A DNA stretch of 56,773 nt from Pirellulaceae bacterium (lineage in GTDB: Bacteria; Planctomycetota; Planctomycetia; Pirellulales; Pirellulaceae), in assembly GCA_022448315.1 (NCBI GenBank), contig JAKVCA010000036.1, forward strand, positions 1-56,773, in the 5' to 3' direction. Position 1 is the stretch's first letter; each line of letters begins with the position of its first letter. A program made the translations under genes and the position numbers. Below are positions 27,693 through 36,607 of this stretch, in pieces. The notes under the pieces were generated by a model that ran no database searches, was not told the origin of the DNA, and was given only the letters and a program-made list of their open reading frames with translations.

Positions 27693-30600
27693 ATGAAGAC
27701 GTTTTTGAGTCTTTTCAGCCTTGGAGTTGCCATCGTTGGGCTTGTGTCGGCGCCAGTTGCCGCACAAAGTGCACCTCAGGGTTACCCGTCCTTAATGCAA
27801 GGCGGCGAAGCGACAGCAGCCCCTTTCCAGACTCAGGTTCCGGTCGGCTGGCCGGGAAATGTCTGGATCGAGGGAAATCTTGCTGATCGAGGTTTGGGCT
27901 ACAAAGGGTCGTACATGACCGTTGGTGGCAAATCGAGGTTGTTCGAAGACTTCCTCGGTGGCCGTTGGGTGTCCCAGGTTCAGGGCAATATGGCGTTGGA
28001 GAGCGGTAGCTTCTTCAGCAACGTCGGCCTTGAGCGGGTATTCACCGTTGAGGCCGCCAATTCAGACGTCTTCTTTGGCGTCTGGTGGGACTACGACGAC
28101 GACCAGCAAGGCTCATTCGGGCATACGTTCAACCAGATTGGTGTGAGCGGCGGAATCAAATCGGAACTTTATGACGTCTATGCGAACGGTTATCTGCCAA
28201 GTGGATCCACGAGTTACACTCAGGGGGATATCACCGGAAGCTCAGTCTTTTTCGCGAACAGCGTTGTCACCCAAGCCGGCATCGATTCGGCTCTCGAAGG
28301 ATTCGACTTCCACATCGTCAGCCGTCCCCAGCAACTTGCATTCATGAATACCTACGTGGATGTCGGTGGTTACGCTTACGGTTCCGACGTCGTCGACACC
28401 TTTGCGGGGTTCAGTCTCGGTGGCGGTATTCAAACGCTGCGAGGCATGGGGCTTGGAATTCAGGTGAATCATGACAGTCGCTTCGAGTGGACGGGAGCTC
28501 TACAAGTGGCTTGGGAGTTTGGTGCTCGGGGAGCCCGAACGGAATACTCGCCACTTGGCCGTGACCTCGAGCCAACTCGACGAAATGACCATATTGTCCG
28601 CTTCCAGCAGGAAACGTTGTTGGCCCTCGACCCAGATACTGGTGACGACTATGTGGTCTTCCACGTGGACAATGAGGCGGACGCAGGAGGCGACGGGTCG
28701 ATCGAACGTCCATTCCAGACGCTCGCAGAGGCTCAAGCCGCTTCAGGAAATGAAAACATTATCTATGTTCATCAAGGTGATGGAACAACCACAGGAATGG
28801 ATCAGGGGATTGTTCTCAAGGACGGCCAACTCCTGTTAGGCGACGGTATTGTGCATACCATACCTGAGTTGAGACTCGGATCCTTCGACATCTTCAATAC
28901 GGTGAACGGTCTTGCACCGCAAATCACCAGCCTCGCCGGCGATGGTGTCACACTCGCCAGCCGAAACACCGTCCGTAACTTCGATATCAACGCGGCCGGA
29001 ACGAATCTAATCAGCGGTATCCATGGTCAGGGAACGGCACTAAATCCTCTCGAAAATGGAATCATCGAGCAGGTGACCGTACGTGGCAACCCAATTCTTA
29101 ACGGAATCAACCTCAACTTCATAACGGGTGAATGGGATATCCGTCGGAACGATATCAGCACCGCTGGGAATCACGGCATTGGCGTTGACAACGTCTCGGG
29201 AGAGACATCGGTCCTGAGGATGTTCAACAACACGATTACGACCAGTACCGAAGATGGTATTCATGTCGAAGACTACCAGGGCGAACGATTTGTTTTCCGT
29301 GGTAACGTACTGACAGAGAACATCGGAGATGGTCTGGAGCTGTTGCGATACACTGGACCGGATGCAGAATGGTTTATCGATAATCACATCAGCGACGGCA
29401 ACGTCGGGGCTGGTATCGCGATCGACGGTGCGAATGGCTCAGTGCTAATAACGGAAAGTATTGTCAACGATAACTCGACAAGTGGCATAACACTTCGAGA
29501 CGTCAACAACACGCAGGATGTGAACGCCACTCTGATCGACACCGTCTTGATGTCAAACAACGGCAACGGTTTGATCAACGATTTGAATACTGGTTTCCAA
29601 GAACTTAATATCACGAACTCCATTATCAATGCGAATGGCTTAGGCTTATTGGCGACATCAACCGGGCTTGGGACCACACTGGAGCTGAACGTCGTCGACA
29701 ATTTCTCCATCAGCAACAACTTGAGTGATGCCATTCGAGGAGTGGTCGAGGAAGGTGCAACGTTACGCTTCCTGTTGGAGAATGATCCCGCGGCCCCGCT
29801 GATCATGGACGGCAATGCGGTTCAATCCGGCTTGGGAGTTTCACTGTTTGCTCAGGGAACTGGAGTGACCAGCACACTGAACGCCATTATTCGCGGTGTC
29901 GACATCACCAATAATGGTGATGGAATTCCGGGTGGTATCTTCGTCAGTGCCATCGACAACTCGGTCAGTCAAGTATTCATCGAAGATGTGACGATCAGCG
30001 GTCCGGCATTCTCCGTCCGCTCTTTCTACAACACCAGTAATACCTTGATCAATACTTTGGTTGTCAATCGAACAACCGCTGGGTCGTTTAACAACACGGT
30101 TCTCGGTCAAACACGCCTGGACATGGTTGCGACCGACCTCCTTGCGACTGGGCAAACGGCTCAGGGACTCTTCAGTGTTGACGCTGCAGGAGACACCTTG
30201 ACGAGACTCTTCCTCGTCGATTCCGAGTTTAGCGGAAATGGTGCGGGTGAAGGTGTGAGAGTGTCTGGTCAGGGGGATGCTCAGATTCTCGCTACTGTGA
30301 TTGGTGTCCGTGCGGACAACAATGGTAGGGGAGCTGCTGCCGGCGAAAGTTCGGATAACCTGACACCGACTTTCCCAACGGGTGTTAATCCTGATCCCGA
30401 AGACGATGACTTTACTTCCCCCGACTTTGACGGGTGGCATGGTTTCAACTTCAATGCTCAAGGCAATGCAAACCTCGGTTTGACCTTGCTTAACAATGAT
30501 GCTCACGGAAACTTTGAGCATGGTTTAGCGATGTACACGCTGGGCAACGGTAACATCGATACGGTGATTACTGGCAATCGTTTCTCACTCAATGACGTTG

Positions 30601-30899
30601 GGGAAGATGGTGACGATGACTTTGGTGGTGCACCACCAGAGCAAAACAGTGAAGATGTGGCAATCACCAACTTCGGCACGACGATCTGTGCGTCTCTCAG
30701 TACCAACTTTTTCTCCACGACGAACAGTGCAGTGTTGACCAATACACTGGGTCCGGCAAACTTCGTGGTGGAACTTGACGGTGTCTCGAACCAGCAGCCT
30801 CCGACGCTCATCAACGTGTCGCTGGCTCCTTATGGAACCGTTTGTCAGCCCAACATCGATTTGCTAGACGCTGTGTTCACCGGTGCAGGTTTCCCTTAA
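27693..30899 (+). CDS. Large surface protein: inverse-autotransporter-like barrel plus beta-helix repeats
   Basis: Exported protein of 1068 residues. A signal peptide ends at PVAA-QSAP (about residue 24). Residues about 45-270 consist of alternating strands rich in Gly and aromatic residues (for example VWIEGNLADRGLGYKGSYM, TVEAANSDVFFGVWWDYDDD) that resemble a planctomycete inverse-autotransporter-type outer-membrane barrel. After a linker with DDYVVFHVDNEADAGGDGS come about 700 residues of Asn/Asp/Gly-rich repeats (NGIIEQVTVRGNP, GNHGIGVDNVSG type) typical of right-handed parallel beta-helices. The expected picture is a barrel holding a long surface passenger; a role in adhesion or polymer binding is inference. 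I chose ATG 27693 because GGGAGAG lies just upstream and it starts the signal peptide, although the frame is open from 27540. The terminator at 30935 closes it. Confidence 0.85.
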   Translation: MKTFLSLFSLGVAIVGLVSAPVAAQSAPQGYPSLMQGGEATAAPFQTQVPVGWPGNVWIEGNLADRGLGYKGSYMTVGGKSRLFEDFLGGRWVSQVQGNMALESGSFFSNVGLERVFTVEAANSDVFFGVWWDYDDDQQGSFGHTFNQIGVSGGIKSELYDVYANGYLPSGSTSYTQGDITGSSVFFANSVVTQAGIDSALEGFDFHIVSRPQQLAFMNTYVDVGGYAYGSDVVDTFAGFSLGGGIQTLRGMGLGIQVNHDSRFEWTGALQVAWEFGARGARTEYSPLGRDLEPTRRNDHIVRFQQETLLALDPDTGDDYVVFHVDNEADAGGDGSIERPFQTLAEAQAASGNENIIYVHQGDGTTTGMDQGIVLKDGQLLLGDGIVHTIPELRLGSFDIFNTVNGLAPQITSLAGDGVTLASRNTVRNFDINAAGTNLISGIHGQGTALNPLENGIIEQVTVRGNPILNGINLNFITGEWDIRRNDISTAGNHGIGVDNVSGETSVLRMFNNTITTSTEDGIHVEDYQGERFVFRGNVLTENIGDGLELLRYTGPDAEWFIDNHISDGNVGAGIAIDGANGSVLITESIVNDNSTSGITLRDVNNTQDVNATLIDTVLMSNNGNGLINDLNTGFQELNITNSIINANGLGLLATSTGLGTTLELNVVDNFSISNNLSDAIRGVVEEGATLRFLLENDPAAPLIMDGNAVQSGLGVSLFAQGTGVTSTLNAIIRGVDITNNGDGIPGGIFVSAIDNSVSQVFIEDVTISGPAFSVRSFYNTSNTLINTLVVNRTTAGSFNNTVLGQTRLDMVATDLLATGQTAQGLFSVDAAGDTLTRLFLVDSEFSGNGAGEGVRVSGQGDAQILATVIGVRADNNGRGAAAGESSDNLTPTFPTGVNPDPEDDDFTSPDFDGWHGFNFNAQGNANLGLTLLNNDAHGNFEHGLAMYTLGNGNIDTVITGNRFSLNDVGEDGDDDFGGAPPEQNSEDVAITNFGTTICASLSTNFFSTTNSAVLTNTLGPANFVVELDGVSNQQPPTLINVSLAPYGTVCQPNIDLLDAVFTGAGFP

Positions 30900-30934
30900 T
30901 CGGGACGTGTGAGCAAGCTTGAAAATCGAGAATT

Positions 30935-30961
30935 AAACCCGGGCTTCGGCCCGGGTTTTTT
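30935..30961 (+). terminator. Intrinsic terminator after the beta-helix gene
   Basis: AAACCCGGGC pairs with GCCCGGGTTT around a TTCG tetraloop and continues into a run of T. It lies 36 bases after the stop codon. Confidence 0.93.
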
Positions 30962-31313
30962 CATGCGCGGAGTCCGGCGGTTGATGGATGCTAAGGTTTA
31001 ACTCTCGACTTGATCGAGAGTTGGACAATGGCTTTCGCAATCCGTGTCAGTACATCGTATAAGGAAGTTTTTTCACCAGAAGTGGCAACCGAGTCACGTT
31101 GCCTTGGTTCGAGGTGCCTGCCGCAGTGGCAGGAAGTTGGAAGCAGTGTAACTGGGCGATAGAACAGACATTCGTGTTACGAGCGTGAGTTGCAGTATTT
31201 TCAATAGAATCCGTACAGTACTCTCAATTCACTGGCCGAAAACCACTAACAGGGACTGTATTAGACCGGAGTGGTCCTTACGCACGCCGTTTCACCTTTA
31301 TCGGCCGAGAAGC
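30962..31313. other. Gap between terminator and BBP7 gene
   Basis: This 352-base gap follows a strong terminator, so the BBP7 gene must have its own promoter here. The BBP7 frame is open from 31185 but that part does not look like a signal peptide. Nothing else was recognised. Confidence 0.5.
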
Positions 31314-33401
31314 ATGAAACTGTCCTTCATCAGGCAACCTGCATTTACGCTGACCACTGCGACCCTCTCGGCGTCGCTGGTGGTCGCGTTGGCGGCTGCA
31401 GGTGATAAGATTCCGGTGGTAAGCACCAGTCAATCTCCCAAGGTCGGATCTGTTCGGCTGGTGGTTGGCAGTACTGAACCGAAGCGGGTCGCGGTTTTCG
31501 AAGGTAACGGTCAACTGCCGGACGATTTGATCTCTCGACTGCCTGGCCTTAAAGCCCGCTCCAAGGTTGAAGCTGGAAGTAACAACGGGCAGTTGTCGAA
31601 GGGACGGGCTCCTCTCAATCCCGAAACTTCAGACGAAAATGACGATCCACCCATTGTCCTCGTTCCGGTCATATCCGTCGAACCGTCCGGTAAGGTCTCG
31701 TCCGTTTCACCCGAGGTGAAAATTTCACCGCTTCCCGAAGTCATTCCGACTGATCCCCATCTACCGTCAGAGGTGGAAACGGACCGCGGGGTACCCGTGG
31801 CGCGGCCTGCCGTTATGGCGTCGTCGGCAAAGAAGCCAGGATCCAGCGTCGCCCTAGTGGCATTGCCTGTTGAAGGGGGAGAACTGGAGGATTCTGACGA
31901 GCCATCACCGGTCGAACCGCCTTCTGACGAAGAGTTGAGCGAGGAAATGTTTGCGGGTGAACCTTCAGCTGACTCCGAGACCGTCACCGAAGTACCGCGA
32001 GTCAAGAAGTTGGCCGTTCGGATTCAACCGACGGCGCCAACGGTAAGAAACTGGCAATCCTCGGTCCCAAGTGGTTCAGGGGGAGCACTTGCTCGAGTCA
32101 TTGTGGTTCCTCCGACAACGACGCCGGTGGTCGAGCCCTATCAAATGGATCAAGAGCAGGGTTCCGGCAATGGTTCGGAGTTTCTCGGCCTTTCCTATAA
32201 CTCAAATAAGTCGGAACAAAACTCGGGTGGAACTTCCAGTTCCACGCCGGAAACCTCGGTGGCGGCCGAATCTTCCCGTCGGAAACGTGAACCGGTTCCA
32301 GCGGCAGAAACTTTTGAGGAAGACTCGCTGAACGGGGGATTTGTCAATCTGAGGCCAATCGGAGATGAATCCGGCGTGGAATCAGTTTCCACCTTTCCTC
32401 TACTGGGGCATATTCCGACGCTTTCTGGTTCAGGTGATATGATCCGGCATCCCGCAACGGTCGAGGATGGTGAGGTCATTCTCGATGGCGAACTGACGCC
32501 AATCGCGGAGGAGATGCCGACTATCAACGAGTGCTGTCGGGGGTGTCCCCAACGGACTTACGTGGTGGCGGAGGGGTTGATGTTCCGTCGAGAAGGCGAA
32601 CAAACTCAGTTGACGAGCGGATTCAAACTTGATGGGTTTGGCTTCAAAGAGGGAATGCGATTCACTCTTGGCCGTCGTAACGACTGTCTCACGGGTTGGG
32701 AAGCCACCTACTCAGGCGTGGAACCGTGGTTCGCCTACCAATCTGCAACGAGTGCTGATGGAAATCTTCAAGCGGCATTTCGACCGGGCAGGGGCTTCAA
32801 TCACGGGAATCTTGATACCTTCTATGGTGCCAATTATCAGGAGCAATTGTACCGATCAGAGTTGCACAACATAGAACTCAATCGGACCCATTGGGGGTGG
32901 GATGTACTCGCGCATAGCATCGGTCTCCGGTACCTTATCTTGAACGAGGATATGCGGTTCACTTCTCTCAAAGGCTCGGACAGGGCCGATCTGGAGATCG
33001 AGACGAACAACCATCTGATCGGTCCGCAGATTGGGTCAGAGTTCTTTTATGACCTTGGCGGCAAGTTATGCTTCTCTTCCCGGTTTCGAGCAGGTGCCTT
33101 CGCGAACGTCAACGATGGCGCGGTGCAATATACGTCTGAAAATTCGCCGCTTTCATCTTTCGTCAACACCGACCAGAATGTCGGCTTTGCAGCCCTCGGC
33201 GATCTTCAGTTCAACGCATTTTATAAGCTCGGACCACGTACTCGCCTGCGGGCAGGGTATGAGATGTGGTACGCCTGGGGGCTTGCAACAGCCAAAGGGA
33301 ACTTGGGGCCCGCCGTTGGACCCTCGATGGGCGCGAATATGGACGATACGAGTGATGTCCTGTTTCACGGCCTGAGCTTTGGCTTTGAAATGGTCCGCTA
33401 A
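31314..33401 (+). CDS. BBP7-family outer-membrane beta-barrel protein with long disordered region
   Basis: Protein of 695 residues. The N-terminal hydrophobic segment (TTATLSASLVVALAAAG) acts as signal peptide. Residues about 45-370 are rich in Pro, Ser, Glu and Asp and should be disordered. The C-terminal 320 residues match the planctomycete putative beta-barrel porin-7 (BBP7) family: it opens with a cysteine pair and YVVAEGLMFRREGEQ, continues with amphipathic strands such as LAHSIGLRYLILNEDMRF and GPQIGSEFFYDLGGKLCF, and closes with LFHGLSFGFEMVR, a typical barrel end with a terminal aromatic. The ATG at 31314 directly precedes the signal segment. The function is unknown; a porin or surface anchor is inferred. 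Confidence 0.88.
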   Translation: MKLSFIRQPAFTLTTATLSASLVVALAAAGDKIPVVSTSQSPKVGSVRLVVGSTEPKRVAVFEGNGQLPDDLISRLPGLKARSKVEAGSNNGQLSKGRAPLNPETSDENDDPPIVLVPVISVEPSGKVSSVSPEVKISPLPEVIPTDPHLPSEVETDRGVPVARPAVMASSAKKPGSSVALVALPVEGGELEDSDEPSPVEPPSDEELSEEMFAGEPSADSETVTEVPRVKKLAVRIQPTAPTVRNWQSSVPSGSGGALARVIVVPPTTTPVVEPYQMDQEQGSGNGSEFLGLSYNSNKSEQNSGGTSSSTPETSVAAESSRRKREPVPAAETFEEDSLNGGFVNLRPIGDESGVESVSTFPLLGHIPTLSGSGDMIRHPATVEDGEVILDGELTPIAEEMPTINECCRGCPQRTYVVAEGLMFRREGEQTQLTSGFKLDGFGFKEGMRFTLGRRNDCLTGWEATYSGVEPWFAYQSATSADGNLQAAFRPGRGFNHGNLDTFYGANYQEQLYRSELHNIELNRTHWGWDVLAHSIGLRYLILNEDMRFTSLKGSDRADLEIETNNHLIGPQIGSEFFYDLGGKLCFSSRFRAGAFANVNDGAVQYTSENSPLSSFVNTDQNVGFAALGDLQFNAFYKLGPRTRLRAGYEMWYAWGLATAKGNLGPAVGPSMGANMDDTSDVLFHGLSFGFEMVR

Positions 33402-33477
33402 CCCGTCAGACAGACGAATTTGCGAGGATCGGCCGCGCAAACGGAGGGTGTCTCTGACTTCACGTCGGTCAAGCGGG

Positions 33478-33509
33478 GGCTAGACCGTACCGCGAGGCTT
33501 CGTCTAGCC
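33478..33509. other. Inverted repeat at the bioB/BBP7 convergent junction
   Basis: GGCTAGAC and GTCTAGCC (eight perfect pairs, 16-base loop) overlap the bioB stop codon. It may help end transcription from either side, but no T tract is present. Confidence 0.3.
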
Positions 33510-34535
33510 GCAAGAGACTTCGTCGTGCCTCGTCACCTCGAAGCCCAGATCTTCGATCATTCGATAATCTTCGTCGGGTGCCTGCCCGTCGGTTGTCAGA
33601 TAGTCGCCCACAAATACCGAATTTGCCGCGTAGAGCCCAAGGGGTTGCAAACTTCTCAGGTGAACTTCGCGACCGCCTGCGATTCGCAATTCACGATCGG
33701 GGTTGACCAATCGGAACATCGCGAGCGCCTTCAGGCAATAGTTCGGTGTAAGTTCACTCCGCTGCTCGAGCGGGGTTCCCTCGATCGGGATCAGGAAGTT
33801 GAGGGGAATCGACTCGACCTCAAGGTCCCTCAACGCCATCGCCATCTCAACGAGGTGCTCATTCTGTTCACCCATGCCGATGATGCCGCCGCTGCAAAGC
33901 TCCATACCCGCTCGTCGGACAGAGTGTAGCGTTTCGACCCGATCTGCGAAGGTATGGGTCGTGCAGATATCTCCGTAGTGAGATTCGCCCGTATTCAAGT
34001 TGTGATTCACTCGATCGACGCCAGCCACCTTGAGTCGATTCGCTTGATCGTCGTCAAGCAGGCCCAGACAGGCGCAGATCTTCAGGTCATATTTTTCCTT
34101 AATTTCGGGAACGATCGTTTCCACGGCTTTCATCTCTCGCTCGTTCGGCCCTCGAGCAGAGATGACGATACAATAAGTCTTGGCCTTTTGTTCTGACGCC
34201 AGCTTTGCGCCTTCCAGTAACTTATCTCGGCTCAGAATGTTGTACTTCGGAATCTCGGCCGAAGAGATCTTGGACTGCGAACAGTAGTGACAGTCCTCCG
34301 GACAAAGGCCGCTTTTCGCGTTCATTAGGAAATAGAGTTGAACGGTCTTCCCGAAGTATTGCCGGCGGACTCGGAAGGCAGCTCCAAGAATTTCCAAAAG
34401 ATCGTCGTCCGGGGCCGAAAGGACTGACATCGCCTGGTCCTGGGTCAAGGGATCGCCGGCGAGGACCTGATCGGCCAACGCATTCCATGAATGACCCGCG
34501 GATGGAGAATTTGCAGGGATGACGGGGGAGCTCAT
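33504..34535 (-). CDS. bioB: Biotin synthase
   Basis: Radical SAM enzyme that inserts sulfur into dethiobiotin, the last step of biotin synthesis. The 4Fe-4S motif is CPEDCHYC (Cys-X3-Cys-X2-Cys), followed by SQS as in BioB. Other family marks are YCIVISARGPNEREM, VNHNLNTGESHYGDICTTH, CSGGIIGMGE and NFLIPIEGTPLEQ. Length is 343 residues from ATG 34535; a TTG at 34553 could add six residues, but GAAGGT lies upstream of the ATG. It stands alone without other bio genes nearby, which is common in this phylum. Confidence 0.97.
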   Translation of the reverse strand: MSSPVIPANSPSAGHSWNALADQVLAGDPLTQDQAMSVLSAPDDDLLEILGAAFRVRRQYFGKTVQLYFLMNAKSGLCPEDCHYCSQSKISSAEIPKYNILSRDKLLEGAKLASEQKAKTYCIVISARGPNEREMKAVETIVPEIKEKYDLKICACLGLLDDDQANRLKVAGVDRVNHNLNTGESHYGDICTTHTFADRVETLHSVRRAGMELCSGGIIGMGEQNEHLVEMAMALRDLEVESIPLNFLIPIEGTPLEQRSELTPNYCLKALAMFRLVNPDRELRIAGGREVHLRSLQPLGLYAANSVFVGDYLTTDGQAPDEDYRMIEDLGFEVTRHDEVSCG

Positions 34536-34806
34536 GCCAGTATTGACCTTCAATGAATGTGGGTGAACTTCGGAGATAGGAATTGGTTCCGGAGGGTTAG
34601 ATTCGTGCTTGGTGAGTTCTCAGCATTTACCCGGTCCGCTTTGACCAGGCTTTGTGGGAATCTCGACGCCCAGATGATAACATGGGCCCGAGGCCTTGGT
34701 CGACTCCGGGGCGAAGCGGTTGCCACGTTTTTCTGGCTTCTCCCCAGTAAAATGAGGCTACGGACGCTGGGTCGTTCCCTTTTGATTCGCGACGGGATTG
34801 GTTTTC

Positions 34807-35391
34807 ATGCAAGCTTTGGTTCAATTGGGACCGTTTGGTCGGGTCGGTCGATTTTCGACTCCGCCCGCGATGATCGTTCGCCGTGGCGTTTCGGTGATCT
34901 GTCGAACGGAACGCGGCTTGGAAGTCGGAGAGGTGTTGGTTTCGATGCAAACACCTGAGACGTCCGAAGACCTTAATGATGGTCGACTACTTCGCACCAT
35001 GAGCGATCAGGATCGGCTCCTTTGGGAACGGATTCAACGGAATCGGGATCGTGCGTTTCGAGCATGTGACGCGTTGCTGAAGGAAAACAACGTTACCGCG
35101 ACGCTTGTCGATGTTGAGTCCCTGTTCGACGGCGGAACGCTCTACTTCTACTTCCTGGGTGAAATTGATCCCGAAGTTGAACAAATGACGGCCGAACTTG
35201 CCGAGGCTTACGAATCGAAGGTTCAGTTTCGGAGGTTTTCAGAGCGTCTCGCGGAAGGTTGCGGCCCCGGTTGCGGGACGGAGGACAAATCGGGTTGCAG
35301 TACCGGAGGTTGCGGTGGTTGTGGATCCGAAGGAGGCTGTCAGACAGCAGGGCTTAAAAAGCGGGCAGCATCCCGGCAAGCGATGCATTGA
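34807..35391 (+). CDS. PSP1 domain protein with Cys/Gly-rich tail
   Basis: Protein of 194 residues. The N-terminal strand region and the PSP1 C-terminal region (about 60-148, with ATLVDVESLFDGGTLYFYFL and VQFRRFSERL) match the PSP1/YaaT family, whose members act in regulatory complexes such as the RNase Y-associated Y-complex of Bacillus. The tail (residues 152-178) has six cysteines in a Gly-rich context (CGPGC, GCSTGGCGGC, GGC), a plausible metal-binding or disulfide segment in place of the usual short Cys-rich end of YaaT. ATG 34807 is four codons after another possible start at 34798. It is divergent from bioB. Confidence 0.85.
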   Translation: MQALVQLGPFGRVGRFSTPPAMIVRRGVSVICRTERGLEVGEVLVSMQTPETSEDLNDGRLLRTMSDQDRLLWERIQRNRDRAFRACDALLKENNVTATLVDVESLFDGGTLYFYFLGEIDPEVEQMTAELAEAYESKVQFRRFSERLAEGCGPGCGTEDKSGCSTGGCGGCGSEGGCQTAGLKKRAASRQAMH

Positions 35392-35440
35392 TCGAGCTTG
35401 CAGCAAGATCACATGCGCTATGGACTCGAGCGACGGAGAT

Positions 35441-35788
35441 TCAGGGATTTGCTGAAAGCGTTGCTCTCAATAGGCACTCGGTCGCCTCGCGGCCCGTCAT
35501 TCCCAGGGTAATGCCAAAGTCTTTCGCGGCTGGCGTCATGTCTACGATCTTCGCATCGTAGAGGTCCTCGGGAGTGACTAACGGTTGCTCTGGAGTTCCC
35601 TTGGCGATGGCAATCGCTTGGCCGAATTCGCCCGCGGTTTTGACATCATAGATGCCGCAACCCACGATCCCAGCTTCAGTGAGAATTGTGCAATATTGCC
35701 CGCCTCTCCAACGATGGCTGAAACCGGTTGCAATACCGTTTTCAAATTGCAACGGAGTGGTGACGGTCAGTGGGAGTGTTTCACTCAT
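35441..35788 (-). CDS. DUF1805 domain protein
   Basis: Small cytoplasmic protein of 115 residues that matches the DUF1805 (YunC-like) family along its whole length: GGQYCTILTEAGIVGCGIYD, EFGQAIAIAKGTPEQPLVTP, DAKIVDMTPAAKDFGI and GMTGREATECLL. Its biochemical role is unknown. The frame is open to 35974, but the extra 62 residues do not resemble the family, so I chose ATG 35788 (MSETLPLTV). It converges on the PSP1 gene with a 49-base gap. Confidence 0.85.
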   Translation of the reverse strand: MSETLPLTVTTPLQFENGIATGFSHRWRGGQYCTILTEAGIVGCGIYDVKTAGEFGQAIAIAKGTPEQPLVTPEDLYDAKIVDMTPAAKDFGITLGMTGREATECLLRATLSANP

Positions 35789-35906
35789 AATGTTGAACGA
35801 TGCCAATTGATGAAGAAGGATGGCCACGAGCGATTCATGACACGTGAGGGAATCTAAACAACGAGGCTGGTAGGGTGGATTGTCCCCGCTTGGGAGAGAT
35901 CCTGCG

Positions 35907-35918
35907 GGAATGCATTCC
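35907..35918. promoter_or_regulatory. 12-base perfect palindrome GGAATGCATTCC
   Basis: It lies about 120 bases upstream of the DUF1805 start, a position suited to an operator. No regulator can be named, and a palindrome this short can occur by chance. Confidence 0.25.
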
Positions 35919-36000
35919 GAAGCCCCATTTCTAAACGTCAAAAAATAATGCAGAGCCGATTCGAAAGCCACCACCCGCCTGGCATGTTGACGACGTTTTC

Positions 36001-36030
36001 AAAAAAACGCCTCGAAGTCCATGCTTGAGG
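36001..36030 (-). terminator. Terminator-like hairpin reading leftwards
   Basis: On the minus strand CCTCAAG pairs with CTTCGAGG (seven pairs and one bulge) and is followed by CG and seven Ts. On the plus strand four Ts follow instead. The nearest minus-strand gene ending to its right is the FtsQ-like gene 840 bases away, so the transcript it would stop is unclear. Confidence 0.4.
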
Positions 36031-36154
36031 TTTTCGATCCCGAGTACAGGCCGAGTCGAGCAGAAGCGGGTGTAAGGCCCCTCGTAGTGCACTTCAAATT
36101 GATGCGGCAACCCGCATCGGATTGCCTTTGCTTATCAGGTCGTCGCTTCTCTAT

Positions 36155-36242
36155 CCTTGCGAAACGTCCCAAATTACGGGTGGCCTGAAAACTATTCTCT
36201 CAGTCCTTGTTTTCGCCCTTGCGGGCTGCTAGGTTCGCAAGG
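36155..36242 (+). other. Possible multi-branched RNA structure upstream of csrA
   Basis: CCTTGCGAA (36155-36163) and TTCGCAAGG (36234-36242) can close a nine-pair helix around 70 bases. Inside, GGCCTGA/TCAGTCC (36182-36188 with 36200-36206, one mismatch) and GCCC/GGGC with a TTGC loop (36215-36226) can form two side hairpins. The strand is not known. It ends 170 bases before csrA. Confidence 0.25.
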
Positions 36243-36412
36243 TCAGGAATTCTGTACATAAATTGCATCAGTTGGCGGATCGTCTCGCCGCCTTGCAAAT
36301 CCGGGAGTGCAGAATGGCTTGGTTTTTACTTGAAGGTCCACGGGATGAATCCGATCGATCCCATCCCTCGAAAGCGATGAAGACCTGAAGGTAGGAAGCG
36401 GTAGGTGAACGC

Positions 36413-36607
36413 ATGCTGGTTTTAAGTCGAAAAGTCGGCGAAAGAATTTTGATCGGCCCGGACATCGCGGTCACCGTGGTGAGGGTCACCGGGGGTGGGG
36501 TGCGTCTCGGCATTGAAGCGCCACCGGAACTCCCGGTGGTTCGCGAAGAATTGGCTCAGGCAATTCAGGACGAACAGGGTCGTAAAGCCAACGTGAATCG
36601 CGGTTGA
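36413..36607 (+). CDS. csrA: Carbon storage regulator CsrA, RNA-binding translational regulator
   Basis: Homodimeric RNA-binding protein that binds GGA-containing hairpins in mRNA leaders and represses or activates translation. The 64 residues match the family throughout: MLVLSRKVGERILIG at the N terminus with Leu4, and the RNA-contacting Arg44 in VVREEL. The GGGVRLGIEAP core is typical. The leader has GGTAGGAAGCGGTAGGTG shortly before the ATG; its GGA close to the ribosome binding site could allow self-control, which is inference. The gene stands alone. Confidence 0.97.
   Translation: MLVLSRKVGERILIGPDIAVTVVRVTGGGVRLGIEAPPELPVVREELAQAIQDEQGRKANVNRG

Larger units (their letters stand above)
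35789..36412. other. 624-base gene-free region upstream of csrA
   Basis: The region lies between the divergent DUF1805 and csrA genes. No protein gene was recognised. It holds the palindrome at 35907, a terminator-like hairpin at 36001-36030 and a possible folded RNA at 36155-36242. Confidence 0.45.

Noticed and set aside
29841-30521. Minus-strand frame of 226 codons
   Set aside because: Antisense to the beta-helix repeats; the long frame results from the repeat codon pattern.
33420-33929. Plus-strand frame of 169 codons
   Set aside because: Antisense to bioB, which has all radical SAM motifs.
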